Positions 9,250-18,116 are shown, counted from the stretch's first letter. The stretch: 64,000 nt of DNA from Polaromonas sp. P2-4 (GCA_024703855.1 CP087965.1:2286001-2350000), one strand, 5' to 3'. Notes: generated from the sequence alone by a model not told the origin. Program-made: numbers and translations.

Positions 9250-9969
9250 ATGTCTCTGACTGAACTAGTGACCCCGTTGAAGCGCCAGACATTGAGTGGC
9301 GGCGTCTATGCGCAATTGAGGGAATTGCTCATGACCGGCCACATGATGCCCGGCGAGAAGATTTCACTGCGCAGCACCGCCACCGCTCTGGGCGTGAGTG
9401 TGATGCCGGTGCGCGAAGCCGTCCACCGCCTGGTGGCCGAGCAGGCACTGGAACTAACACCAAACCGTGCGCTGCGCGTGCCGATGATGACCGTGAGTCA
9501 GTTCCGGGAGATCACGAGCATCCGGGTCAACCTGGAGGGGCTTGCCACGGAGCAAGCGACCCAGCACCTGGGCGACGCCGCGATACAGCACATCACGGCG
9601 CTCCACGACCGCTTCGCAGAGGAGATGGCTCGGCCGAAGCCGGACAGCTCACGCCTGATCGCCTTCAACAAGGAACTGCATTTCGCTGTTTACACAGGTG
9701 CCGACATGCCGATGCTGCTGCACATGATTGAAGCGCTGTGGCTACGCATCGGCCCCATCCTGAACTACGACCTGCGCTCCGGTTCTCGTCGCGTGGGTGA
9801 GCAGGTGGCCGTCAATCATCACGCCCGTCTCGTCGAGGCACTGAAACGGCGAGATGGCGCTGCGGCCCGCACTGCGCTGCAGGGAGACATCGAGAGCGCG
9901 GCGGACTATATCGTCTCCGCAGGAGTGCTGCTTGCGGCCGATGATCCCAAGTTGCATTCAATACTTTAG
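9250..9969 (+). CDS. GntR-family transcriptional regulator (FadR/FCD subfamily)
   Basis: 239 residues, intact. The N-terminal winged helix reads LRSTATALGVSVMPVREAVHRL at about residues 41-62, followed by an all-helical FCD effector domain whose metal or ligand positions include FNKELHF and the histidines of VNHHARLVEAL. It is divergent from the SDR-BKACE-dctPQM operon and very likely its local repressor, with the organic acid or its CoA product as inducer. Confidence 0.88.
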   Translation: MSLTELVTPLKRQTLSGGVYAQLRELLMTGHMMPGEKISLRSTATALGVSVMPVREAVHRLVAEQALELTPNRALRVPMMTVSQFREITSIRVNLEGLATEQATQHLGDAAIQHITALHDRFAEEMARPKPDSSRLIAFNKELHFAVYTGADMPMLLHMIEALWLRIGPILNYDLRSGSRRVGEQVAVNHHARLVEALKRRDGAAARTALQGDIESAADYIVSAGVLLAADDPKLHSIL

Positions 9970-10161
9970 ATGCCATGCGCATCCACAGACTGCAAGGCGT
10001 TGTGGATGAAGGACCTCATCTCGCATGACAGGGCGACGCCTTGGAAGAGTCCCTCAGCTTTGGCCTGCCCGCCTCGAATCCGTCCCGTCGCGAACCCAAC
10101 AACTGACCTGGTTCTGGCGGATAACTTCTATCTCATTGAACGCAAGTTAGCCTGAGAAAAA

Positions 10162-10957
10162 TCAGGGTACGGCGCTGGCCGCCAGGCTCATCGCCAGGCA
10201 CAGGTCGTCCCAGGCCCGGGCCTTGTCGGCCGGGTTGCGCAGCAGGTAGTTCGCGTCATAGGTGACGATGGTTTTTGCTCCGTGCAGGCGGTGCACCTGG
10301 CCCTGCAGTTTGCCCAGGGGCTCGCTGGACTGCAGCAAGGCCTGCGCCGCCAGACGGCCCATGACCAGCACCACATCGGGCTGCGCGCTGGCCACCAGGG
10401 CCGACAAGGCGGCCGACAAACCGGCGGCCGCCGGGCCGGAGGCGGCGAGTCTTGCCAGCGGTGCCAGCAGCACGCTACCGGCCTGGTTCAAACGCGCGGC
10501 GCGCAGCATGTTGCCCAGCAGCTTGCCGGCATCGCCCTCAAAAGGATGGAAGGGCTCGGCCTGCAGGGCCGCTGCCGGCGTTTCTGCCAGCACCAGCCAG
10601 CGCGCGCCTTCCGCGTGGGCCGCCTCTGCGTACAAGGCCTGCGCCTCGCCCAAACGCCAGGAAGCCGCGCCGCTGCCGGCACGCCTCGGGTTGAGGGGCT
10701 TGGGTCGCTGGAGCCGCCTGAAGGGGCCGAACGCTGGCGGGCTGGGCCGGGGGCGGCGTCACCAGCGGTTTATTCTCGGCAAAATTGCCCGTGGCCGGCG
10801 CGGTATGGGTGCGAGCAGCTACAGAATCAATAGCAATTTTCGGCTCGACCACCACTGCTTCAGGTGCTGCGGGCGCCGGCGGCGCCAAGGGCTGCCAGAC
10901 GCGCACGCCCATCTCGCGCAGCATGGCGCGCTGGCGTTTGTCGAGGTCCAGGCTCAT
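10162..10957 (-). CDS. Uracil-DNA glycosylase superfamily protein (frameshifted)
   Basis: Restored length is about 265 residues. A low-complexity Pro/Ala-rich N-terminal region leads to a family-4-like domain: LVLAETPAAA in place of the usual GEAPG, then PFEGDAGKLLGNML, DVVLVMGRLAAQALL, and VTYDANYLLRNP in place of the HPSxLLR loop. The four iron-sulfur cysteines of family 4 are absent. One base is missing near 10685; beyond it the frame reads GAASWRLGEAQAL. It follows tsaB and rimI, an order I recall from related genomes. Catalytic activity on uracil is uncertain because key motifs are altered. Confidence 0.65.
10805..10834 (-). repeat. Dispersed repeat SR1, copy inside the glycosylase gene
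   Basis: Read leftward, GCTATTGATTCTGTAGCTGC matches the SR1 core seen at 60440; 22 of 30 positions agree over the whole segment. It encodes AIDSVAARTH in the variable linker before the glycosylase domain and stays in frame. Confidence 0.6.
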
Positions 10958-10970
10958 GTGTGGCCTTTCA

Positions 10971-11459
10971 TCAGAGGGCAAAGCTCATGACGATGGCGTC
11001 CTCGCGTTTTGACGCACCGGCCGGGCCCGCCGGGTAGTAATTGCGGCGCGTGCCGACATGGCGAAAACCATAGTGTTCGTACACGGCTTTGGCGCGCGTG
11101 TTGCTCACCCGCACTTCCAGCCACAGCCATTGGGCACCCTGCCCACGCGACCAGAGCACCAGCGCATCGAGCAGCACGCGGGCCCAGCCCTGCTGCTGGT
11201 GCGCCGGTGCCACGGTGATGTTGAGCAAATGCACCTCGTCCACGCCTTTCATGGCGACAAAATAACCCAGCAGCTCGGCCTCTGGCGGCACACCGGCGGT
11301 CAGCAGCTGCGCCTGGTAGCCGGCGTTGATCGAATCGGTGAAATTGCCCTGCGACCACGGATGCTCGTAAGCGCTTTGCTCCACCCGTGCCACCGCCTCC
11401 AGCCAGGCCGGGGTCATGGCTTCGAACTGGGCCTCGATGGGTTTAAGAACAGCGTTCAT
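10971..11459 (-). CDS. rimI: Ribosomal protein bS18-alanine N-acetyltransferase RimI
   Basis: 162 residues, intact GNAT fold. Early residues EQSAYEHPWSQGNF are the RimI hallmark; the acetyl-CoA loop is HQQQGWARVLLDAL and the core strand is WLWLEVRVSNTRAKAVYEHY with GFRHVGTRRNYY. It acetylates the N-terminus of S18. It lies 32 bases downstream of tsaB, an association widespread in bacteria. Confidence 0.95.
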   Translation of the reverse strand: MNAVLKPIEAQFEAMTPAWLEAVARVEQSAYEHPWSQGNFTDSINAGYQAQLLTAGVPPEAELLGYFVAMKGVDEVHLLNITVAPAHQQQGWARVLLDALVLWSRGQGAQWLWLEVRVSNTRAKAVYEHYGFRHVGTRRNYYPAGPAGASKREDAIVMSFAL

Positions 11460-11491
11460 GGCAAATGCGGGCAGAGGGATTCAACTGAAAT

Positions 11492-12301
11492 TCAGTCCGG
11501 ATGGGCAAGCTCGGCGGCCAGCGCGGCCAGCGCGGCCTGGGCTTCATGGGCTTCATGGGCCTCATGGGCCTTGACCAGGGCGCGCTCTTCGGTCGTAAGG
11601 GCTACTTTATCGCGAACGTAGAGCGGCAGGGCCAGCGCCGCCTCGACGCAGTGGCCCGCAGCCACCAGCGCCGGGGCCAGGCGCAGCATGGCGGTGGCGG
11701 TCGGCAGGGCCTCTGCATGGGGGAAGGCCGCCAGGGCTGCGGACAGGCGCTCCGCATACACAGCAAAAACATTGCCCACCAGCAAGTGCGTGGCCGGGCC
11801 CGGCACCAGGTTTTCGGGCCGAATCAGCTCGCAGCCCATGGTTGATGTGCACATGCCGCTCTTAAATTCATAGCTCTGCACATACATCTCGTCCATGCGC
11901 GCATCGAGCAGCGCGGTGACCCTGAAGGCTGAATCGCCCAAAGTGCTGGAAGTGCTGGCCTGCTGAAAGCGGGCCTCTTCCGCCACGGCCATCAGCGTGT
12001 CGATGGGCAGCACCGGAATGCCGGCACCGTGGTTAGCCCCAAACGCCAGACCTTGCGCCACCGCGCAGGCGGTGCGCAGGCCGGTGAAGGAACCCGGGCC
12101 GCGGCCAAAGGCAATCGCATCGAGCTCGCCCAGGCCCAAGCCGGACTCGGCCATCAAGGCCAGAATGGCCGGAATCAGCGTGGTCGAGGCTTGCGCGCCG
12201 CCGGGGCCGCTGTGCTGCCAGACGCGCACGCCGTCCGTCACCGCAATCGACAGGCGGTCGGTACTGGTGTCAAAAGCAAGTAATTTCAGGTTTTCAGGCA
12301 T
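11492..12301 (-). CDS. tsaB: tRNA t6A37 threonylcarbamoyltransferase complex dimerisation subunit TsaB
   Basis: 269 residues from the ATG at 12301. The ASKHA-type start LLAFDTSTDRLSIAV and the block IAFGRGPGSFTGLRTACAVAQGLAFG are diagnostic. TsaB scaffolds TsaD and TsaE in making threonylcarbamoyl adenosine. Two oddities: a short segment YEFKSG after DEMYVQS is encoded by a copy of repeat SR1, and near the C-terminus a 9-base tandem repeat (11539-11565) encodes EAHEAHEAHEA. Intact frame. Confidence 0.95.
   Translation of the reverse strand: MPENLKLLAFDTSTDRLSIAVTDGVRVWQHSGPGGAQASTTLIPAILALMAESGLGLGELDAIAFGRGPGSFTGLRTACAVAQGLAFGANHGAGIPVLPIDTLMAVAEEARFQQASTSSTLGDSAFRVTALLDARMDEMYVQSYEFKSGMCTSTMGCELIRPENLVPGPATHLLVGNVFAVYAERLSAALAAFPHAEALPTATAMLRLAPALVAAGHCVEAALALPLYVRDKVALTTEERALVKAHEAHEAHEAQAALAALAAELAHPD
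11858..11881 (+). repeat. Dispersed repeat SR1, partial copy inside tsaB
   Basis: GCTCTTAAATTCATAGCTC resembles the SR1 core (14 of the first 18 positions). It lies in frame and adds a short variable peptide within the middle of TsaB. Confidence 0.45.
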
Positions 12302-12309
12302 CAAATATG

Positions 12310-12361
12310 GCTCTAGCCCATACAAATAGGGCGCAAACAGCTATCAAAATCATAGTAATCA
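12310..12361 (-). repeat. Dispersed repeat SR1, intergenic copy upstream of tsaB
   Basis: Contains TAGCCCATACAAATAGGGCG followed by CAAACAGCTATCAAAATCA, matching the copy at 60440 over more than 40 bases. It sits immediately upstream of the tsaB start, within its probable promoter region. Confidence 0.75.
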
Positions 12362-12476
12362 GGCCCTGCGTCAGGTTTCGGCTTCAACCCGGCTTGAAGC
12401 CGGCAGATCACCCACGCACAACCAGCGATTATCCCGCCTTCAAGCGTCGGTCAAACCCGGGACGGATAATCGCCGC

Positions 12477-13981
12477 ATGCTTTTTAACTGTTCTTGCGGC
12501 CGCCTCAAGGCGTACCTGGCCGCTGGCCTGCTGGCTGCAATGGCTGGCCTGACGGCCTCGCTTGCCGGCGCGCAAACACCCGTATCAGCCCTGCCCCCCG
12601 ACGTGGACGCCCTGCTGGCGCGCGCCAAGGTACCGCAGGGTGCGCTGGCCGCCATCGTGATCGATGCCGCACCGGCCATGAATGGCCAATCAGCCCTTCT
12701 ACCCCCTCTATTGAGTTACCGCGCCAACGCCTCCATGAACCCGGCCTCGGTCATGAAGCTGGTGACCACGTATGCCGGGCTGGAGCTGCTGGGCCCCTCG
12801 TTCACCTGGAACACGCCGGTGTATGTCGACGGCACGGTCAAAGACGGTGTGCTGCAGGGCGACCTGATCATTCAAGGCAAGGGCGACCCCAAGCTGGTGC
12901 TGGAACGGCTGTGGCTGCTGCTGCGCCGGGTGCAGGGTCTGGGCATCCACACGATTGCGGGCGACATCGTGCTGGACCGCAGCGCCTTTGTCGTCGGCGC
13001 CCAAGACGCGGGCGACTTTGACAGCGAGCCGCTGCGGCCCTACAACGCCACGCCCGATGCGCTGCTGATCAACTACAAGTCGGTGGTCATGACTTTTGTG
13101 CCCAATCCGGGCGGCGGCAACGCAAGCGTCAGCTTTGAGCCGCCCCTGGCCAGCGTGCAGATGCAGGCCAGTGTGCCGCTGGCTGTGGGGAGCAATGGCG
13201 CAGGCCACCCGCTGGCAGGTTGCGGCGACTACCGCACGCGGCTCAAGGCCGACTTTTCCGACCCCAACCGCATCGCCTTCAACGGCAGTTACGCCCCCGC
13301 CTGCGGCGAAAAACCTGGGCCGTGGCTTATGCCGAGCCGGCCAGCTACGCCGACCGCGCCGTGCTGGGCCTGTGGCAGGAGATGGGCGGCAAGCTGACCG
13401 GGCGCGTGCGCGAGGGCCGGGCGCGGGCGGAGCTCAAGCCCACGTTTGAGCTGGTCTCGCCGACGCTGACCGAGGTGATCCACGACATCAACAAGTTCAG
13501 CAACAACGTGATGGCGCAGCAGCTGTTTCTGACACTGAGCCTGCAAGGCTCGGGCGTGGCCAGCAACGAGGCCTCGCGCGAAGTGGTGCACAACTGGTGG
13601 CAGGCGCGCTTTGGCGAGCAAGACCTGCCGGTGCTGGACAACGGCTCCGGCCTGTCGCGGCAGGAGCGCGTGTCGCCGCAAGGGTTGGCGCGCATGCTGC
13701 AAACGGCCTATGTCTCAGGCGCCATGCCCGAGCTGATGGCCTCGCTGCCCATCATCGGCATCGACGGCACCCTCAAGCGCAGCAGGTCCCGCGTGTCGCA
13801 GGGCTGGGCGCATCTGAAAACCGGCAGCCTGCGCGACGCTACCGCGCTGGCGGGCTATGTGCACACCGCCAGCGGCAGGCGCCTAGTGGTGGTGGCCATG
13901 ATCAATCACCCGAACACGTCCGCAGCGCGGCCTGCGCTAGAAGCGCTGGTGGACTGGACCGTGAAAGAAGGCAACCGATGA
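12477..13981 (+). CDS. dacB: D-alanyl-D-alanine carboxypeptidase/endopeptidase, PBP4 type (frameshifted)
   Basis: Restored length is about 500 residues. A signal peptide ends around ASLAGAQ. The three penicillin-binding motifs are present: SVMK (nucleophile Ser, in MNPASVMKL), SNN (in KFSNNVMAQ) and KTG (in HLKTGSL). The large insert of class C PBPs follows SVMK. The frame changes near 13310-13320, in GAAAAACCTGGG; one inserted base restores KTWAVAYAEP. It trims peptidoglycan in the periplasm. Its stop overlaps the next start (ATGA). Confidence 0.9.
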
Positions 13982-14307
13982 GCTTGACCCTGATAAACAT
14001 CAACCTGGACGACGCCATCGGCTCTTTGGCCGCGTGCCTGACCACGGTGAGCTTTGTGCCGCAAGCCTGGCTCAGTTTTAAAACCCGCGATGTGAGCGGC
14101 GTCTCGCTCAGCATGTACAGCGTATTCACCATCGGCGTGGCCCTGTGGCTGGCTTACGGCCTGCTACTGGACGCCTGGCCGGTGGTGATCGCCAACGCCA
14201 TCACGCTGGTGCTGGCGCTGGCGATTCTGGGGATGAAGCTGGTGTATGGTCATGGCGTCACCTTGACCGCGAAACACAGCCAGGCAGCCGGCAAGCGCCC
14301 CAGATGA
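13978..14307 (+). CDS. SemiSWEET family sugar transporter (PQ-loop)
   Basis: 109 residues with three hydrophobic helices forming one triple-helix bundle. The first helix carries AACLTTVSFVPQAW (PQ motif) and is followed by FKTRDVSGVSLSMYSVF and GVALWLAYGLLL, all typical of bacterial SemiSWEETs, which work as homodimers. The ATG overlaps the dacB stop, so the two genes are translationally coupled, an uncommon pairing of a cell-wall enzyme with a small sugar carrier. Confidence 0.88.
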   Translation: MSLTLININLDDAIGSLAACLTTVSFVPQAWLSFKTRDVSGVSLSMYSVFTIGVALWLAYGLLLDAWPVVIANAITLVLALAILGMKLVYGHGVTLTAKHSQAAGKRPR

Positions 14308-14400
14308 CGCAGGTTCATGCGGGGTGATGAGGGCGATCTTCTTGACCTCCCCCGATTTCGAGCGCTTCGGCCGCCTCATCGCGCCGTCGAATCCACGGCC

Positions 14401-15384
14401 CTAATCGACCTTCCCGATGCGCTGCACCAGCGCTGCCATGGCCCGCGCGTCCGTTTGCACGAAGCGCTCGAAATCGGGCATGTCCTGGGACTGGAAAGAC
14501 GTTCCTGACGAGGTCAACGCCTGTACGGCGCGCGGGTCCTGCGCAGCAAACCTGGCCGCCTGGCGCAACTTCTCGACCACGGCAGCCGGCGTGCCCGCCG
14601 GGGCGAACATGCCCGCCCACTGGGAGTACCCGACGGGTACGCCCAGTTCCTTGAAACTCGGGACGTCCGGCATCGCAGCCAAACGACCCTCGCCCCAATG
14701 GGCCAGCGCCCGAAGCTTGCCGGCCTTGATGTGCTGGACAACGCTCGCGGGGCCGGTGGACAGCGCATCCACCTGTCCAAACAGCAAGGCGATCACGGCA
14801 GGCCCGGCTCCGCTGTAGGGCACATGCAGCATGTAGCTTGACGTCGCCGCTTTCAATTGCTCCATCGGCACATGCATGGTTCCATAGTTGCCCGACGATC
14901 CGAACGACACCTTGGCCGGATTGGACTTCACGTGGGCGATGAACTCGGCGTAGGTTTTCCAGGGGCTCTCGGCCCGAACCACCAGCACGGTCGGGTCCGC
15001 CGTGAATCGCGCGATCGGTTTGAGCTGATCAAGCTGGTACATCGGTGAGCGCTTGAGCACCTTGTCCGCCTCCGGCAGCACGACGATCGACGACAGCGCC
15101 ATCAGCAGCGTGTACCCATCCGGTTTGGCCTTGGCCACCTGACCCATGCCAATGCCGCCGCCGGCGCCGCCCTTGTTCTCGATGATCACCGACTGCTTCA
15201 GGTAGCGCCCCATGGCCTCCGCCACCGGACGCCCGACCGTATCGGCCACCCCGCCAGGCGGAAACGGCACCACCATCGTGATCGGATGGTTGGGGTAGTC
15301 GTCCTGCGCCATGGCGGGCAGGACCCCCATGTTCGCCAGCACGGGAAGGCTCAAGGCCTGGAGAATCTTGCGACGTACGTTCAT
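14401..15384 (-). CDS. Bug-family (tripartite tricarboxylate transporter) periplasmic receptor
   Basis: 327 residues, intact. Signal peptide ending near PAMAQDD, then YPNHPITMVVPFPPGGVADT, GGAGGGIG and PDGYTLL, the Bug signature set. It precedes no transporter genes but lies 82 bases downstream of the fumarylacetoacetate-hydrolase-family gene on the same strand. It probably binds an aromatic-degradation intermediate or related dicarboxylate (inference). Confidence 0.9.
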   Translation of the reverse strand: MNVRRKILQALSLPVLANMGVLPAMAQDDYPNHPITMVVPFPPGGVADTVGRPVAEAMGRYLKQSVIIENKGGAGGGIGMGQVAKAKPDGYTLLMALSSIVVLPEADKVLKRSPMYQLDQLKPIARFTADPTVLVVRAESPWKTYAEFIAHVKSNPAKVSFGSSGNYGTMHVPMEQLKAATSSYMLHVPYSGAGPAVIALLFGQVDALSTGPASVVQHIKAGKLRALAHWGEGRLAAMPDVPSFKELGVPVGYSQWAGMFAPAGTPAAVVEKLRQAARFAAQDPRAVQALTSSGTSFQSQDMPDFERFVQTDARAMAALVQRIGKVD

Positions 15385-15466
15385 ATTTTTATCTCTTCGA
15401 ATAGATGGGGGTGGTTCAAATCCCCGTTAAATGGCTGGGCCCGGCTGGCATCGCGGCGCCGTGATC

Positions 15467-16337
15467 TCAGACAAACTTGTTCTCGATGGCGCCAAGACCG
15501 TCGATTTCGATGCGGATGACGTCGCCGCTCTTGATGTAGCGCGGCGGCTTCAGCCCCATGCCCACACCCGCCGGCGTGCCGGTGGCGATCACATCGCCCG
15601 GGTACAGCGTGATGCCGCGCGAGACGGTTTCGATCAGCGTGGGGATGTCAAAAATCAGGTTCTCGGTCGGGCCGTCCTGACGCAGTTCGCCATTGACCCA
15701 GCAGCGCACCCGGGTCCTGGTGCCGTCGAGCTCGTCGGCCGTCACGATCCACGGACCCATCGGGCAGAACGTGTCAAACGATTTGCCCATATCCCACTGC
15801 TGGTGGCGCATCTGCACGTCGCGGGCCGTCACGTCGTTGACCACCGTGTAGCCGAACACATGCGTCATGGCATCGGCACGGCTGATGTTCTTGCCGCCCT
15901 TGCCGATCACCACGGCCAGTTCGGCTTCGTAGTCGATCTGCTCCGACACGCTGGCGTCGGGCAGCCGCACGTCGTCATGCGGCCCGACCACGCACTCGGG
16001 CGCCTTGGTGAAGACGATGGGCCAGGACTCCGGGTTGGCATCGTTGTCCTTGAAGACCGAGGCCTGCAGCTCCTGGGCATGGGCGTGGTAGTTGCGGCCC
16101 ACGCACCACAGATTGCGCCGCGGTAGGGGCAGCGGGGCCTCCAACTTCACCGACGACACCGGGACGCTGGTCGCTTCCACGGCGGGCAACGCGCCACCCG
16201 ACGCCAGCGCTTCGATCAGCGGGAGCGCGCCGCGCAGCGCTTTCTGCAGCGAGCTTGAACGGGCTGAGTTGCTGGCCATCGGCGGAAACAATACCGACCT
16301 GGCGTTTGCCATTCTGAACATAGGTTGCGATTCGCAC
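15467..16337 (-). CDS. Fumarylacetoacetate hydrolase family protein (frameshifted)
   Basis: Restored length is about 290 residues. The N-terminus MRIATYVQNGKRQVGIV lies in one frame; after a break near 16245 the rest follows: NLWCVGRNYHAHAQE, the metal-binding DYEAELAVVIGKG, VFGYTVVNDVTARDVQ, and PGDVIATGTPAGVGMG. The family includes hydrolases and decarboxylases of 2-keto acids such as 5-oxopent-3-ene-1,2,5-tricarboxylate and acylpyruvates. It is divergent from a GntR regulator and followed by a Bug receptor, forming a three-gene catabolic module. Confidence 0.85.
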
Positions 16338-16395
16338 GGGCTACTCCTGAGGGTGGGTGTACAGACACCCATGGGTTGACATGGTGGTCGACTCA

Positions 16396-16522
16396 TTTGT
16401 CAACCAATAAATACCAATAAGCCCAAATAATAGACCAAAACATAACCAAATCAAGCCCTGGCACCAAGGGAGGCTAACTTCTTCTGCGCTTATTTGACAA
16501 ATTGGTATTATTTGGTCTTATC
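16396..16522. promoter_or_regulatory. Divergent AT-rich control region of FAH-family gene and GntR regulator
   Basis: TTTGTCAA (16396-16403) and TTGACAAA (16494-16501) form the ends of a dyad, and ATACCAATAA on the left mirrors TTGGTATTAT on the right. A second pair, AGACCAAA and TTTGGTCT, lies inside. The TTGACA at 16494-16499 could be the -35 box of the GntR gene, with operator sequence filling the spacer. Such repeated TTGGT/ACCAA half-sites suit a GntR repressor. Confidence 0.45.
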
Positions 16523-16551
16523 GCTTTCAATCTTCCAGCCCCAGGAAACCC

Positions 16552-17224
16552 GTGGACATCTCCTTCCCACTTCGTGACACCATCCTCGAGAACCTGCAAT
16601 CGGGTAAGTGGTCTGCGGGCGACAGGCTTCCCACCGAACGGGAACTGAGCGAGCAGTTCAAGATCAGCCGAACCACGGTTCTGCAAGGTCTTGCAGGATT
16701 TGAAGGATCGCGGCCTGATCAGCCAGACGGTTGGCAGCGGCACCTACATCACCGAGCAGGCGGCCTCGTCCCTGATGAGCCTGGCCACCGGCGACCCGGT
16801 CCGGCTGACCAGTCCGGCCGAACTGATGGAGGCGCGGCTGGCGCTGGAGCCAGCGATCATCGACATGGTCATCGGCAACGCGACCTCCGCCGATTTCGAC
16901 CGAATGGAAGTGTGCTGCGTCAAGGCTGAGGCCGCCAGCACGCTGGAGGAGTTTGAGCATTGGGACGGCATGCTGCATGAGGTCATCGCCGACGCGGCCC
17001 ACAATTCATTCGTGACAAGCGTGTTCAAGCTCATGAACCAGGTCCGTACCCAAGGCGAATGGGGCATGCTGAAAAAACGCAGCGTCACCCCGGAACGCCG
17101 CACCGCCTACCAGAACGAGCATCGCCTGCTCGTCGGTGCCCTGAAGGACCGCGATCTCGCCCGGGCCAAGGACCTGACGGTGAACCACCTGCTAAATGTG
17201 CGCCGCAATCTCCTGAATTTTTGA
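16552..17224 (+). CDS. GntR-family transcriptional regulator (FadR/FCD subfamily, frameshifted)
   Basis: Restored length is about 224 residues. The N-terminal frame has RDTILENLQSGKWSAGDRLP and TERELSEQFKISRTTV, a GntR winged helix. After a break at about 16685-16692 it continues VLQDLKDRGLISQTVGSGTY and an FCD domain with LMEARLALEPAI and the histidine of EHRLLVGAL. It is divergent from the FAH-family gene and probably represses it and itself. Confidence 0.85.
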
Positions 17225-17389
17225 GCGGCTCGCCTTCATTCGCATCACGAACGTAGCCATGGCTTGTTGAGTTGCCGATGGATGCTCGCAGGGATTGGAT
17301 GGCAAGCGTCCCAATTTGGCGTGCCAGCACACATGGCTATCGCAGCTGACGTGCGCCCTGATGACTGCAGGAGCCTGCAACCAACACGC

Positions 17390-17520
17390 CTAATCCAGGC
17401 CCTGAAAGTTATCCCTGCCCGGTGTGGACAAGTTTGTTGATGACGCCGTAGCAAGCGGCCAGAAGCCTTATCTGGCGGGGCCTGACAGGGTGGTGCTTAA
17501 ATCTTGAGCAGACTGCAAAT
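17390..17520 (+). repeat. Repeat SR3, copy A
   Basis: Shares GAAAGTTATCCCTG, GTGTGGACAAGTTTGTTGAT and the segment AAGCCTTATCTGGCGGGGCC with copies at 19559 and 20876. A hairpin with arms GCCAGA and TCTGGC (17458-17476) changes in a compensatory way to GCCAAA and TTTGGC in copy B. Its right end lies inside the 3' end of the TIGR02594-type gene. The 240 bases between the GntR stop and that gene hold nothing else I recognise. Confidence 0.85.
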
Positions 17521-17983
17521 CCATCTGCATTTGACCGCTTTGGCGGGCAGGCCAGCGATAGCCCAGCACGGACGCCAGCGGATAGCAATGCTCGCGCACC
17601 TGCTCCAGCTGGTTGCCACCGAGCAAGTAAATATGCTGCGCATTCGAGCGCAGATAAAACCCGACATGGCCCTTCCAGCTGGCCGGGTCGTCGCTGGACA
17701 GCACCACGAGGCAGCCGGGAATCGGTTCAGTCAGCGATTGGCCCCACTCGAGCCACGAGCGCGCCAGCGCTGAACCGGTGCCTGCGATGCCCACTTGTGT
17801 GAGACACCAATTGACGAAGGACGAGCACCAGGAAGCCTTGTCGTCGTAGCCCCGAATGTTGGTGCCCGCGTGGTACTCGGTGATGCGCGGGTTGCTGTGC
17901 CCGGGCGGGTACTGGGCAACGCCGGTTTCAGCAGCGGCAATGGGCATCCAGGGTGGGGTCATTGGGGCTTTGGCGTTTGGCAT
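17468..17983 (-). CDS. TIGR02594-type / CHAP-like peptidase domain protein
   Basis: 171 residues from the ATG at 17983. The core KASWCSSFVNWCLTQVGI followed by GHVGFYL gives the Cys and His of a papain-like amidase fold, as in the TIGR02594 family of cell-wall hydrolases often found in prophages and accessory regions. The last 17 or so residues, including DLSTTLSGPAR and the stop, are encoded by repeat SR3 copy A, so the native C-terminus has been replaced or extended. No signal peptide is evident from this start. Confidence 0.75.
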   Translation of the reverse strand: MPNAKAPMTPPWMPIAAAETGVAQYPPGHSNPRITEYHAGTNIRGYDDKASWCSSFVNWCLTQVGIAGTGSALARSWLEWGQSLTEPIPGCLVVLSSDDPASWKGHVGFYLRSNAQHIYLLGGNQLEQVREHCYPLASVLGYRWPARQSGQMQMDLQSAQDLSTTLSGPAR

Positions 17984-18030
17984 AAGCAGACAAACAATGG
18001 CTTGCTCAATAAGAGTCGAGAACGAATTCG

Positions 18031-18049
18031 TTGCCCGCACTATAGCCCT
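18031..18049 (-). promoter_or_regulatory. Candidate promoter (-10 region) for the TIGR02594-type gene
   Basis: Read leftward, GGCTATAGTGCGGGCAACG contains TATAGT about 55 bases before the start. An almost identical segment, GGCTATAGTGCAGGCAGCG, precedes the HEPN-like gene at 20786. No convincing -35 box is visible. Confidence 0.4.
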
Positions 18050-18116
18050 CGTACGATGGAGACTTCCATTCATCATGACCGGCACTTCCTTACCATTCAA
18101 CGTTGCAACGCTGTAC

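Noticed and set aside
9970..10155. 61-codon open frame directly after the GntR gene
   Set aside because: No ribosome site, no family resemblance and atypical composition; it starts at the base after the GntR stop by chance.
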